Origin: Mesotaenium endlicherianum
Lineage: Eukaryota > Streptophyta > Zygnematophyceae > Zygnematales > Mesotaeniaceae
Length of the DNA stretch: 64,000 bases
Reading direction: 5' to 3'
Assembly: GCA_009602735.1 (NCBI GenBank)
Contig: WELA01002099.1
Span: 86,436-150,435, forward strand
Every line of letters starts with the position of its first letter. Within the stretch, counting starts at the first letter, position 1. Positions 42,321-54,266 of this stretch are shown here, piece after piece. The notes beneath the pieces were generated by a model, which did no database searches, was not told the origin of the DNA, and saw nothing but the letters and a program-made list of their open reading frames with translations. The translations under genes and the position numbers were made by a program.

Positions 42321-42471
42321 TGTCGTGCATTATGGGGTTGGGCGCTTTTGATCTACATAAGCAACACACAAGTAGGCAAACAGGGTTTGCTACAATGGAA
42401 AATAGAAATGCATGTGGCCTTAAGGCCAAAAGAAGGTCAACTCACAAATGTTTTAAATCTCCCTCGAGCTC

Positions 42472-43921
42472 TCAGCCTCCAATTGATGAGCTAAGAATGC
42501 TATCGCTAGCTAACTTGGAGCAGTCACTACAAAACCAATTTCCAGTTGGGACACGCTCGGGTGGGGGGTCAAGGCAGCCAATGTGGAAGCCGAGGTTGCA
42601 GCTGTAGCGGAGCAGCATCTTCGCCTCCTGGCCAAGGCTGTGGCAAATTTGGCACGCCCAGTCTTTGGGCGGCCGCGCGTTGCGGGGACAAATCTGCACA
42701 TCAAGGTAAGGAAGATGGCATAAACTACAGTTCTTTGTGTGGTCCTTGTGAAGACGGCCATTGGCGCCTTCCAGCTCCTGTACTCCTGACGCCAAGGCAC
42801 GTTTGACGCGTAGGATGACCGGCGAGCTGCTGGTGTCGAGGGTGTTCTTCGTCTGGCGTCGCAGGTACACGAAGTCACCTGCGGAAAACTGCAACACCCG
42901 CGAACGGTAGGCTCCTCCACAAGTCATGGCATACCTTAGAGTGTCGTGGTGCTAGGTGATACCAAGGTTGTCCATGGCCATGGGCATCAGGCATTGAAGA
43001 AGATGTGCACGTTGCCCGATAAGAGCAACCGATGTCTCAGGACTGTCCAATTCCAAGAAGCTCTCAATCACTGTCCTTGTTGCGGCTGGCAGGATTGGCT
43101 AACGTCCATAAAGGAGAAAGTAAGGCAAGAGCAAGGCCAAGGAGGCCTGCCGACTGAACCTGTATCCCATAGCTAGCCACAAGAGCGCGTTGTCCCAATG
43201 GGTACTGTCGTGGGTCAAGCAATACCTGCACAGCCCCAGCTTGACGGTCTGCACCATGCGCTCTGCAAGGCCGTCAGCGTGGGCGTGATTGCGGGAGGTG
43301 GTGCGGTGGTCGATCATGGAGCGCTCCAGCAGCTTCTGAAAGCTGCCTTGGAACTCCTTGTCCTGGTCGGCCAGCACCTCAGCGCAGCCGCCAAAGCAAC
43401 TAAGGACCTAAACAAGGAACGCTTGAGCGATCCTTTCACTGGTCTTGCTAGGCAAGGGCACGAGCTCGATCCACTTGGACAAGTGCTCAATCATCACCAA
43501 GATGTATAGATTGCCTCGGCGGGACTTGGGCAACTCCCCAGCCAAGTCCAAGGACCACCTGTAGAACAGCCCTTGAATGGGAAGGGGTCTGAGGGCAACG
43601 GTGCGCGCTGTGAAGCTCGAGCGCACACGGTCGCAAAGGGTGCAGTTGCTGACGACGTCGGCTATAACCTTAGCCATGCCTTGCCACCCGTACTCAGCCT
43701 GCAGGAGGTTGAGAGTGCGCTTGACACCGAAGTGTCCAAGAGCCTCATGTATTGTGCGCACCAGCTCATTGCGCATAGCGGGCTCAGGTACCACTAAGAC
43801 GGAGCCGTCGGCCATCACTCGCCTCAGCCGCCCCTCCATGAAGACAAAGTCCCAACTACGCTTGAGGACGCGGTTGCGCTCCCTCGCATCCATGTTTGGC
43901 GCCAACTCCTTAGCGGCGACT
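42472..43921 (-). pseudogene. Integrase-PHD of element B
   Basis: The zinc region (IHEALGHFGVKRTL, CTLCDR), first Asp (SLDLAGEL), second Asp (LADQDKEF) and Glu (LAERMVQ) are recognisable. TAG stops are at 43408, 43099 and 42952, each Gln in A, and TAA at 43921 where A has Tyr. The PHD finger reads CQIC, LLRYSC (Cys to Arg), GFHIGC, NWFCSDC. Ends TGA at 42472. Confidence 0.85.
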
Positions 43922-45664
43922 TACTGCAGCAACGCAGCATTGTCCCACACGTTCTTGGGCCCGCGCTGCCAACTGTCCTGGTCTGTTGCTGCGGCCAACG
44001 CTAGACGCCGCGTGTTGACCACCACCATGTCGCGATCAGTAAGCCCCGCAGGCCGTGCATCGCTGTCCACTATGAAGGCCAAGAAGGCTGCTGCATGCCA
44101 GGCCATTGGCTCATCCTCATCGTGGCGGGCCACGGTCAAATCTCTAGAGGAAGGCAACAGGTTGCGGCTAAGACCGTCGGCATCCATGTTGGTCAAGCTC
44201 AGGTGGTGGTGCACGTCAAACGTGCATTCTTGTAGAATGAGTGCCCACCGTGCGTACTTGCCTGTGAGGCGTTCCAATGTCATGAGCCACTTAGGCGGCT
44301 GATGGTCGGTGACGAGACGGAAGTGGGTGCCGTAGAGGTAGTGCCTGAAGTGTACGGTAGCCCAGACCGCTGCCAGGCACTCTCCCTCATAAGAGCCATA
44401 GTTGGCCTTGGCGCGATTGTTGCTGCAATTGGCGTACGCCACCACGTGCTTGAACCGTCGTGCTCTTGAACTAGCACTGCTCCCAGCCCTCCCTGCGACC
44501 AGTTGGTGTGGAGGATAAAGGGCTTTGTGTGGTTGGGCCGCCGCAACACTGGAGCACTCACCAGCAGCTTCTTGAGCTTGTCAAACGCCGCTTGCTGCTT
44601 TGTCTCCCATACATAGGCCACCCCCTTCTGCAGCACGTCGTTGAGTGGCTTAGCGAGCTCGCCGAAGCCAGGCACAAAGTGGCGGTAGTAGTTGGCAATC
44701 CCCAGAGACGCCCTTAGCTGTGAGATGTCGATAGGCGGTGGGACGCCTGTGATGGCCAAGATCTTGGCCAGCTGCGGGGCCAAGCCAATGGAGGAGAGGA
44801 GATGCCCGAGGTACTCCACCTCTTGGGTCCTAAAGGTGCATCTGCCTGGATGGTACTTGAGCCCAACAGCCTCCAAGCAATTCAGGACGGCGGTGATGTG
44901 TGCCACGTCTCAATGAAGACGAGCACGTCATTGATGTAGCAACGGGCAAAGGATAGCCCCGTCATCTCCTTATTTATGACTCGCTGGAAGGTGGCTGGAG
45001 CATTCTTTAGCCCAGAGGGCATCACCCTCCACTTGTAGAGGCAACGTGCCCTCCAGAACGCCGTCTTGTGCTGGTCCTTCTTTGCAATGGGCATCTAGGT
45101 AAAGCCCTGCCCCAAGTCCAGCATCAAGAACCAAGTGCACGTGCCAATGTCATCGAAGATCTCATCAGGGGTAGGCATAGGATATCTGTCCTACTCAATG
45201 ACCTTGTTCACCTTATGATGATCATCGCACATCTTCTTTTCAGACCACTTGCCCGAGGCATCCTTCTTTGCCGGCATGGCCGTGGGGGCCGCGTAGGTAG
45301 AGGAGGACTCCTAAATAAGCTGGTTGTCCTCCAGTTTGCCTATTTGCATGCTGATTAGGGCGTCCTTGAAGTGACTATAGCGGTAGTGCTTCTGGAAGAT
45401 GGGCACGTCAGACTGGAGGCGGAGCCTCATGGGGTCGCCAGTGTAGCGCCCTAAGTCGTGCATGCCGCTGGCAAAGCTGGTGCTGCGGCGTGCGTCCAGC
45501 ATCTCCGTTGGTTGTGCTGCCTGCTCCATGGTGAGAGGCCCCCCCAGCTTCCAATTGGGGGCTGTTGGGACTGGTGCCTGCTCTGCACCTGTCGCCTCCT
45601 GTGCAGCTGCAGACTCCTGTCCCTCTGCTGGCGTCACCTGACTATTGGTAGACAACGTCTGCAC
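43922..45664 (-). pseudogene. Reverse transcriptase-RNase H of element B
   Basis: It matches A throughout but carries TAG at 45311, 45191 and 45095 (the latter two are Gln in A), a frame break near 44915, CYINDVLVF in place of Y-I-D-D, and LHTNWSQGG in place of the first RNase H Asp. The stretch to DLTVARHDEDEPMAWHAAAF remains open. Confidence 0.85.
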
Positions 45665-45949
45665 TGCTGCTGGTACCTGCCTTGTGACTGCCAGCTAACT
45701 TGTGAGGGCTGCCGGAGGACGCCTAAGCAAAAAAAGACAAGGGAACGATGAAGCTCCCTGGGCCGCTGTGTCGCCTTCCTCCTCCTGCCCCCCCCCAGCA
45801 GGCCAGAGTCGGAGCTGGGTGCGGGTGGCGCCTGATACGGCCGCCGGACTGGCGCTTGTTGTCAGGGCCTTTTTGGTGGGACCGCCAGCAAGTGCCCAAT
45901 GGAGGATGTGTGCCATCGTTGTTAGAGGAGCTGTTGTCTAGCTTGTTGA

Positions 45950-46899
45950 GGCGGCGGGGAAAGCTCGGGATGACGGGCTTCGGGGAGAGGGGCGTCAACA
46001 CCTGGGTCTGCATGAGGAGCCAGGTTAAGACGTTGGCGTCAATGGCCTGCCCCAACAGACGGATGCAATTGACCTCTGTGAGGCCATCCACCTGGGTCAG
46101 ATGCGGCGGGAACCTCATTGGCGGGAACTCGTCATCGCGCACGGCCACATTCTCGAGGACCCACACAAGAGAGTGGGGCGGCTGGCGCGTCTCAACGAGG
46201 TTGAGGACGCGGAGGAGATGCCAAAAGAGAGCAATGCGCGGGTCGCCAAGGGCGCCGCTGCGGCCTGCGATAGAGAACCCCTGGCAATCCCAGCCTGCAA
46301 TGATGAGGTCCACTGAGGCCAAGGCGAGTCACGTGCTCGTCGGTAATGTCCCGGACATCCATGGGCCAGTCCGTCTGAGCGTTACGAAAGGCCCGTGCGG
46401 GGAAGAGGTCGGGGACTAGAGCGCCATCTGACGCCGTTCGACTTGCTGAGCCTCAACATCTACGTCAACGTAGACGTAGCGCCGTACGGGGATGCCGACT
46501 TGCAGAGTGGCCAGCAGACCAGTGGGCATGCCACCAAAGAGCTCCACCAGAACGATGCCGCCGGGCCGCCTGGCCAGCTAGTCCATGTAGATCGGCGTAG
46601 GGAGCGGGCGGCAGCTCATAGCGGGGTCGCCAAGCTCTGCGGTGGGAGGATACGTGCGGGCCTCGCTGTGCTGGTGCGGAGGCATGCGGAGCGCCGCAAC
46701 AGCACGCTCTGCATAGTCGCCCGTGAGATGAGGGATGGGCCGAGGCAGCAGCTGGGGCTTTGCGGCGCGCGCGTAGGCGTGGTACTCACGCCACTTGTCC
46801 TGGGCGTCCTGCAGGATGTGAGGAGGCACAGGCGTCGTGCGAGCCTGAGCCTGGCGCATGCATGTGTGAGCTGCCCACTGTGCCTGGCTTTGCGGTCCT
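45950..46899 (-). pseudogene. DNMT3-like methyltransferase of element B, missing its target-recognition part
   Basis: N-terminal part: RPIPHLTGDYAERAVAALRM, then TAG 46578 (Gln in A). Motif I is VELFGGMPTGLLATLQVG. After a small deletion near 46415 come the catalytic region AGWDCQGFSIAGRSGALGD and motif VI WVLENVAVRDDE. The sequence then jumps directly to PMRFPPHLTQVDGLTEVN (motif IX-X). About 135-145 residues containing motif VIII and the recognition domain are gone, so it cannot be a normal enzyme. Same order and location as in A show that the gene is a family trait. Confidence 0.88.
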
Positions 46900-48042
46900 G
46901 CGTGTGGGACGCCGAGTATGCAAGCTGGTCCAGCACCAAGCGGTGCGGCAGGTATGGATGCGGGTCAAAGTAGGCCTGCTGGCGCCAGTGGAAAGACAAG
47001 TCCATTGGGTTGGCGCTGCCAGCGGGCTCGATGCGGTAGGCAAGCTGCTGTACACGCACTGGCTGGCGGGGCGCACGCGCGGGGCAGTGCGCGCGCGCAA
47101 GGCTGAGGGTGGAGCGGCAGCTGCAAGCGTGTGCGTTGGTGGTGGCAAGCGAGCTCGTCAATGGCTGCAATACATCGCTCGGGTGCAAAGTTGGAAGCGC
47201 GGCGGCTGGTGCGGGCCACTTTTGAGGGAGGTGAGCCGCTACACCCGTCATCGGCAAGGTAGCTGCAAGGGAGTGCCGGCCGCCAATTGTAAAGTGCGTG
47301 GGAGGCGTGCATAGTGGAATGCAAAGCGTCCTCACTCTTGCACACCTTGTAGTACGGTGGAGTGACGGCACAATCACAAAGGTTGCGGTAGGGCGGCGTG
47401 ACAAACCACTTGCGTCTTCGCGGGGGCGTGAGACTGCACTCGCTGCGCAGACTGCGTCGGAGCTGCGGCGGAGTGACAGCTTGCGGTCTGCCGCGGAGAC
47501 TGCGTCGAGGGTCTAGGCGGATGACCAAGCGCATGACGAGCACGGCGGTCATCGCTATGTCGGGTGCGCTGGCCACCGCGCGGGCTGCTCTGGCGCCAGT
47601 GCCAAAGGTGGCGGAGGTAGCAGCGGGGAAAGCGCGGGAGCTGGCCCGAGCAGGCTTGGCATTTTTGTCGTGCAGAAGATGCGTGAGGTCGCGGCAGCTG
47701 GCGCTGGTCGAGCAGTCATGCTCGGGCTAGAAATGTGGTCCCGCTGCACAACGATAGGCCTTGCCGGACCTGGTGGATGAGGGGCGGCTGAGCCCTAGCG
47801 GGCCTACGTATGCAAGACGGCTGAATCCCAGAGAACCAGCAGGTCCGGCAAAACTTGGGGGCCCTGTGAGCGTGCTGAAGCCTGGGGGCCCTGTGGGCAT
47901 GCGGCAAACGCGGGCAACCGGTGTAACGGGCATTTGCTGCAAGGGCGCCTTGGTTTGCCCCTTGTAGGATCCCTCCGGCGCCCCCTTGTACAACTCGTTG
48001 TTCGTCGGGGGGTCGTATGCGGCCTTGCGCATGGCCTCCTCC
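46900..48042 (-). pseudogene. TP-repeat linker of element B
   Basis: It contains GPPGFSTLTGPPSF and several T-P-P motifs (AVTPP, SLTPP, FVTPPY, AVTPPY). It then runs into the region before the methyltransferase (HWRQQAYFDP), where A has TAG for the first Q. No domain is recognised. Confidence 0.55.
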
Positions 48043-49429
48043 TCAAAGGGGTAGTGCGTCGGTTGGTATCGTCCGTGTGCATTGACGGCGAGGGTGGCTG
48101 TGACGCCATCTGAAACTGCATAGCCACTCCCACTGGCACCTCTTGTTGCAAGTGAACGTCAGACCGTGCATCGGGCGAGCAAGCCTTGTCGTGCAGCGGC
48201 GACATAAGGACGGACGGACAAAAAGTGCCTGCAGCGGCTGCGAGGAGCTTGTGAGCTCTAGCGGCGTGGTCATCGCTGTTGTGGCGGCGTCGGCGGCCGC
48301 GGTTGCCGCTGCTGTCATCAGGCGCATCACAGCGTGTTGCGCTGCATAAATGCGCACGGACTCTTGGGCCTGCGCTGTCAGCAACTCCGACTGATCTTGT
48401 GAAGAAAGGTGAAGCTCTGCGCTTGGGAGCTCAGGCTCCTCATCCTGGGATTGGAGCAGGTCCGCCCCTACTGATACGTCATCATCCTCTGAGCCGCCCT
48501 TACTCGTTTGGGTGACGCCGAGCCGGTCGCCATCGTCGCCGAGTGCCATGAAGCTGCAGAGGGCAGCTGAGATGGGTCGCCGGTCTAGAATGTCGAGTGG
48601 CAATGAGTCCATGCGCCTGCCTCCCAAGCGCCAGTCGGGCAATAGTGCACTCCCTCGGTCCAGTTATCCACCGCAGCTCCAATAGGGAAGAGCACATCGT
48701 TCCCCAACACGACGTCAAAGGTGTTGGAACGCGTCACGAGCGCATGGCAATGGATCATCGTCTCAGTCGCGGTTCCCGGGCGGAAGGTGAAGACAAGTGC
48801 CAGCCGTGTGCGCCCCGTCACTGACTCAGATGTGCCAGCCGCAGTGTTGATCCACATGGGCAAATCCTCCAAGTCGGCCAAAGAGAGACGCAGCTGCCTG
48901 AAATAGCTGAGGCTAATCAAGACCGACTGAGCACCGATGTCAAACACGATGCGCTGGGGGGCCAGCTTGTTGACCAGCACGATCCCTTGGGCGTTATTCA
49001 GAAACGTCGCATTGGGGCTGTTGATCAACTGGTGCTCGTGCGGGGGTCGAGCGGGTGCGAAAAGCATTGCCGTGGCGGCGCCGTGTGCCGTCCTGTTAGT
49101 GCTCGTGCGTGTACCAAGTGCGCGAGAACGCAGCATCAGCTGGATTGCCTGCCGGGTCGCCTCCAGGATCACGCGGAGCTCGGCAAATGAAACAGCTGGC
49201 ATGCAATGCAGTGCAAGCAAGAGGACCTCGACGCTGAGCGGCACCGTCATCAATGGTGCGGCGAGTGCGTGAGGTGCGAGCGCGGCAGCCTCTGCGGGCG
49301 TCTCTAGTATGCGGAAGGAGCGGGGCAGACGCGGGCCCTCCTCTGTGCGACGTCCCTGGTTGGGCCCGTCGTCCCGCGGCTGCCACGAGCGTGCGCTCGC
49401 GGGATGTAACATGACTCGTTGAGCCACTG
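48043..49429 (-). pseudogene. Protease region of element B
   Basis: PLSVEVLLLALHCMPAVSF and RRTEEGPRLPRSFRILETP align with A. The active site reads RIVFDIGAQSVLISL, that is D-I-G instead of D-T-G. It keeps Gln where A has TAG 28489. The downstream acidic segment (GSEDDDVSVGADLLQSQDEE) lies in another frame. Confidence 0.8.
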
Positions 49430-51817
49430 CAAAGTGGCCGTGTCCATGCGCAGCAAACTAGGACGGTTGCTGCTGCGGCTGCCGTCTTTGGTATGATTGG
49501 CGCCACTGCGGTCATGCCTGTTGCTGAGACGCTGATGGCGGCGCAGGCGGCGCTGCTGCTGAGACGCTGATGGCGGCGCAGGCGGCGCAATAGTCGGGAC
49601 TGGCGCAGATGCTGGCATAGCTGCAGGGGCTAGTGCAGCCTCGGCAAGGTCGCCAAGTGGCGCTCCAAAATTGCCCCTGAGGCGGACCCGCCAAGCTGCT
49701 AATCCGTTGGCGCACTCGGCTGCGCATACCCCCTGCAATGCTCGGGCGGCCCGTTTGCAAGGGAGTGGGCTTTGCGCAGCCTCAGCAGCGCAGATTGCGC
49801 GTGCGCCGGGGTTTTGTGCGCAACTAGGGTTTAAGGCCTGGTTGAGCGCAGTTGTGCGCGAGCTGTGGGGTAGCTCCCCAACGGTCTGGTCGCGCAGCGG
49901 GGTTGAGGATGCCCCCCTCTCATGAAAGATGTCGCCTGCCTCAGCCGGCTGTGCGCCGGGTGTGCCGGGTCATGTGCGCGCGCCAAGTGGCGGCACGTGG
50001 ACGCAGCTCTTGTGCGTAGCTGCGTAGACTGGCGCGGCTGTGACGAGGCGGTCAGGCTTGCGGAGCAAACCTCTCAGCGGCGTTCCTGGCGTGTGGATGC
50101 AGACGTTAATGCCGACGTCGGCGCTTGGCGTCTCGAAGGCCGGGTGTGCGCCACCTGGCGTCAGGTGCTGGAACCTGCTGCTGGCAGCCAGCGGCAGACG
50201 GTTGTGCTCTGCCGCTCGCTTATGTGCAAATTTGTGCAGGTGTGCATGGCGCGTATATCGATGCTGGCAGTGACCTGCGTAGTCGTCTGGCGGGCTCCCA
50301 AGGAGACGCCAGTCGTTGTCATGCCAGCCATGATTGGCCCTGCTGTTGACAACAGAGCGGTGCAGGCCAGTGTCGTGGTCTACGTCTGTGCCGACTTGTC
50401 GTTGAGACGGGCTGCGGCATCGGCTGTGGCATCTGCCAGGTGTCACCCTGTTTGGTCGCTCTCGTCCACTGCTGACAACTGGAGCGTAGAGTGCTTCACA
50501 CGCGTCGTAGTCGGTGCTGGCGTCACAAGCGTGAAGGCAAGCAATCTCGGCCTCGGCTGCTATTAGCGCGTCGTTGAGCGCGTCTTAGCTCTAATGGTCC
50601 TCGCCGGGCGTCATCGCGGCGCTAGTCGTGGCAGTGGATGCCGTCATCGCGAAACTTGTGCAGGCGCGAGGGTTGCGCGTGCCTCCCTGGTTTGTTGCGG
50701 CAGAGAATCCATCACGAGCGCGCCCGTTCTTGAGGTCGCGCTTCTTTTGCAGGCAGACGACCTGCAGGTGGCCAGCTTTGCCACAGTAGGTGCAATCGCC
50801 GGGCTTGCCATTTTGTGCGCGCGTGCAGTCACGGTGGGGGTGGCCCATCTTCCCGGAAGACCAGCAGGGGTCACTTGTCGTGGCGGCCATTTATATGTGA
50901 CCGCGCGGAGCTCCGCGCTGCTGAGTCTGCTGGGGCAGCTGCAAGCGCTGAGGCTGCTGTTGCTGGAGTTGGCAGGCAGAGGCTGGGCGCATCGTAGAAG
51001 ATGGCAGCACCGTGGCCTCCTGGCGTACGCCCGTAGGTGCAAGGTCTACACGGCCGTTGATGTTGCTCCGTGAAACAGCCAGACTCTGTTTCTCAATTGA
51101 GAGGTAAGCGTCCTCCAGTGAGTATTTGGAACCCTTGCGATCAATGAGGGGGGCGATAGCTCTCTCCCTTAGACGTGGCTCCACGGCACGCAAGAAGAAC
51201 TCCGTTGCCTCTTGGTCAGTGACCGTGCCCACGTCTCGACGCAGGTGGGTCACACGTCATGCGGTCGACTTGTTCTTGCGGCGGAAGAAGTGGTGCACCT
51301 CGTACACCTTCTCCTCCGTGGTGGAGTGAAACTCTAATCTGAGGACGTCCCAGAAGGCCTGAACAGGGTCAGCTAGTTGGGTCTGAACATTCCCCACAAG
51401 CTCTGTGCGCGTGAGGATCTCAGCTGCCTTCTGACGGTAGGTGTTGCGAGCTTCGTAGAGAAGGTAACACATGAGCGTGCCAAATACTTGGCGCTTAGTG
51501 AGCGCTGGGATCTTGAGCTTAACGTTCTCAAAGTTAGCCTCAAACTTAGAGATAGTGTCGTCCAGATCACAGGTGCCTGGCCTGTCGCTGAAGCAGAAGA
51601 AGGATGTCCTGTCTACCTTTGTACCTTGGTCACCTGCCATGGAGTATGAGGGATAGTAATGAGTGCACTAAAGCGGTGGCTCGTGGACGGCCGTAGGCTG
51701 CGGGGGCAACGGGTGCTCCTCCTCAAGCGGATTAGTGACAATACTAAGATCTGAGTTCGAATACTTGCCACTAACCCCTTCATAGTGAGGCTGATAAGAT
51801 TGACTACGGGTAGGCAT
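49430..51817 (-). pseudogene. gag, zinc knuckles and short repeat extension of element B
   Basis: ATG 51817 (MPTRSQSYQPHYEGV) opens a frame containing the capsid region (DLDDTISKFEANFENVK, RRDVGTVTDQEATEFFLRAV). It is interrupted by TAG 51668 and by a small deletion with TGA at 51257. The knuckles CWSSGKMGHPHRDC (second Cys lost) and CTYCGKAGHLQVVC follow at 50.8 kb. The repetitive extension is shorter than in A and C and has one palindrome copy near 49.82 kb. Confidence 0.8.
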
Positions 51818-52870
51818 ACGCTGAAGACTTTAATTGCTTGTAGACAAAGAATTTTTTTTTCAGAAGTAGGGAGAGTATACTGTCCAGAGTGAGCACCTTA
51901 AAATTGTAATCTGGTAGGAAAACAACTAATGATGTCTGGCCCAAAAGATCACGTGAAGCTCATTTTGATCTTTAAGAGTAGTCCTATGGCAGGGTTTAAG
52001 CTGTGACTTTGCGCACCACTTGTGAAGTTCGTCAAGTGACTAGAAGCCAAGAGGGCTTGCTCTTCACAAGAGAGAGACTAAGTGGCCCTGAAAGCACAAG
52101 AGGTAAAAGTGTAAGCTTTACTAATAACTCTGTGGCTTACAGCTGGCATATTTGACTTCTAAAAGATGTTCTTCTAAGGGCATCAACTACAATATACTTC
52201 CCGCAAAACCGGCGCTGAGGGCGGTGAATTCAATGCACACAATCACACTAGGAAGCTCTCCTAGGTCCATGAAATTGGAGGCAACGCAAGTATTAGCTCT
52301 CCTATTTGCTAAGCACAAAACACACCAATCAAATATAGTGCAAGGAAGAGGATGCATAACTCTCATTGGCAAAGCTTACCTCGACCAAAGCTACCTAGAT
52401 AACGCCTCAAAAGTACATCTGAACTCAAGAAAAGCTTCCTCCAGGAATGTGTGATGCAGTCACCCAGTGATAGCTCTAGTGGTGCTCAGATACTATGCTA
52501 ATACATGCTGTGTACTTTATCAAGCTCGCATATTTGTACGCTAACGGCTAGAGGTCCTTGGAGTCGCGAAGAGCCAACAATGTGACCTTTAGGCACATTG
52601 AGTCACAAGGTGGCCCTAGTGGAACTCCGCTAGGGGCCGGTAGGTGGCGCGGACTAGATCGCGAACATCTCGCTTGATACTTGACCCAATGGCGCGGAAT
52701 TGGTGCCGCTCGGAAGGTGACTCGGCGCTGTACACTTTGTGATGCGGAACGCTAGCAAAGGTCAACATACCAATGCGTAAAGCAAGGTCAAGGTCGGCCT
52801 TCCTAGGTCGATGGTCAACACACGTGTGGCTTTGCTTGGTGCGACGGTCCCAACCTAATGAGTCGTGACA

Positions 52871-53362
52871 TCCATACTCAGAGTGCCATCCCTCCTTTTC
52901 CCCTCGGCGCTAGAAACTCGCATTGTCCTCTTGCCCCCCCCTCGGTGCCAGGCACTGACAACGTGGGTCCCCCCTCTAGTATCAATAGCTAGCGCGCGCA
53001 AAAAGTGACTCTATCAGCATGCAGGACCCTTCTTCAAAGTCAACGATCCTGCGGTGCCCACGCGCTGTCCCCATGTCTCCACTCTCACTCGCTGGTTGTG
53101 TCGCACTTCCCAGCAGCCCATGCGCACCCTGTGAGGCGAGTGATTGCGTGCAAGCAACCAATAGGGTAGGCCCCCCCTCTCGATCTGCAGCGTGCATGCA
53201 TGGGGCGGCGCTATGTGGCGGCGGCAGGGACTTGTCTCCAGGCGGCAAGGACGTGTACGACGACAACAATTCCACTCACTCGGTTCATGCTTTCCTGTCC
53301 TCAATTCCGCTAGTAACCTTTGAATAAGCCCCCTTTCAAATTGCGGTGTGCAATTACGGCAG
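52871..53362 (+). other. Intron sequence right of element B up to the acceptor
   Basis: It has C-rich tracts and ends in GCAATTACGGCAG at 53362, the acceptor for the next exon. No other feature seen. Confidence 0.6.
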
Positions 53363-53719
53363 GTATGCACTACTTGGCAACAGGGACACGTACAGTCACG
53401 ACTACCACTACGCCGTCTCCGTTGCCGATCCCCACTCCACAGAGGCGCACCCCGAATCGGACGCCGCCGCCGCCCGGGCGGCGCTGCTCCCGACCGGGTA
53501 CGGCTGGGCGGTGAACACGGGCGCCATGCGGGTGCTCATCTGGCAGAGCCAACTGGCGATTAATGTGCTCCGCGGCAACGAGCTCATCGTGGGCAACAGC
53601 TGTGTGGGGGTGCGCATCAGCAACCAGAGGCACAGTGACGCCGCGGCCTTTAGGGCCCGCGCTGACTCGCCCTTCTTTGGCTTTGGCCAGAAGAGCGGCC
53701 TTCAGCTGGACAAGAATAG
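53363..53719 (+). CDS. GH31-like glycosidase, N-terminal domain exon
   Basis: A 357-bp exon uses acceptor CGGCAG/G and donor AATAG/GTACC, phase 2 at both ends. It encodes RDTYSHDYHYAV, GYGWAVNTGAMRVLIW, then LRGNELIVGNS. It ends SPFFGFGQKSGLQLDKN. The beta-sandwich pattern followed by 'F-x-G-x-G-(E/Q)-K-x-G' is the N-terminal signature of glycoside hydrolase family 31 (alpha-glucosidases and the related alpha-glucan lyases). The frame is clean, with no stop and high GC. Phase agrees with 41900 and 54267, which supports one gene across the 11.5-kb intron. Confidence 0.78.
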
Positions 53720-54266
53720 GTACCTAGCACTCTTGCTAGAACCTGCTACCCTTTTTACTTACTCTTCTCACTCCCTATTTTGCCAACCCCCTAACCCCTG
53801 CGCCTTCCTTGCCCCCCAAATTTGCCACCCAACCCCCCCCCTCCCNGCCTCATTCTGTAGGTTGCCCTTGTCTCTTTGCCGGCCTCCTTGCCCTACCCTT
53901 GAAGTCCAATTTACGAGCATCAAGATTTCAAAACTTTGTCGGGACACGTCTTGGGCCCCATGCCACTGCCGCTGGTAGGGACCAGTGGACCAGTTCGAGG
54001 ATGTCCTCTAGAGGTGTACCTCAAGCTCTCTTTCTCAATCTCTCTCTCTCTCACACTCTCTCTCTCTCTCTTTCACACACACACACACACACACAAAAGA
54101 ATGAGTAGCAAGCTCTCCTTTCAGCGTACGCGTGCTTCCAGCAATTGGCGAGCGTGCAGGGAGGCCACGACACTTACTGAATAGCAAAACGCTGTTCCTC
54201 TCTGCACGCGTTTGCTTCTTTGCAAGCGCGTGCTACTTTGCGTGCTTCTCATGCGCGTGCGTGCAG
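53720..54266 (+). other. Intron with CT and CA microsatellites and a duplicated acceptor-like site
   Basis: It contains an unresolved base (53846), (CT)n at about 54030-54070, (CA)n at 54074-54095, and GCGTGCAGGGAGGCCA at about 54152-54167. The latter repeats the true acceptor region at 54259-54274. Confidence 0.7.

Larger units (their letters stand above)
42321..52870 (-). mobile_element. Element B: second methyltransferase/PHD retroelement, inside a host intron
   Basis: Minus-strand ends are TGTCACGACTCATTAGG...ATGCACGACA; flanks TCCG (42317-42320) and TCCA (52871-52874). The order is the same as in A: gag, knuckles, extension, protease, linker, methyltransferase, RT, RNase H, integrase, PHD, tail. 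The 5' region is again absent from the 3' end. It is dead: RT Y-I-N-D, RNase H D to N, protease D-I-G, internal deletion in the methyltransferase, PHD Cys to Arg, many stops. It sits antisense in the 11.5-kb intron of the GH31-like gene. Confidence 0.93.
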
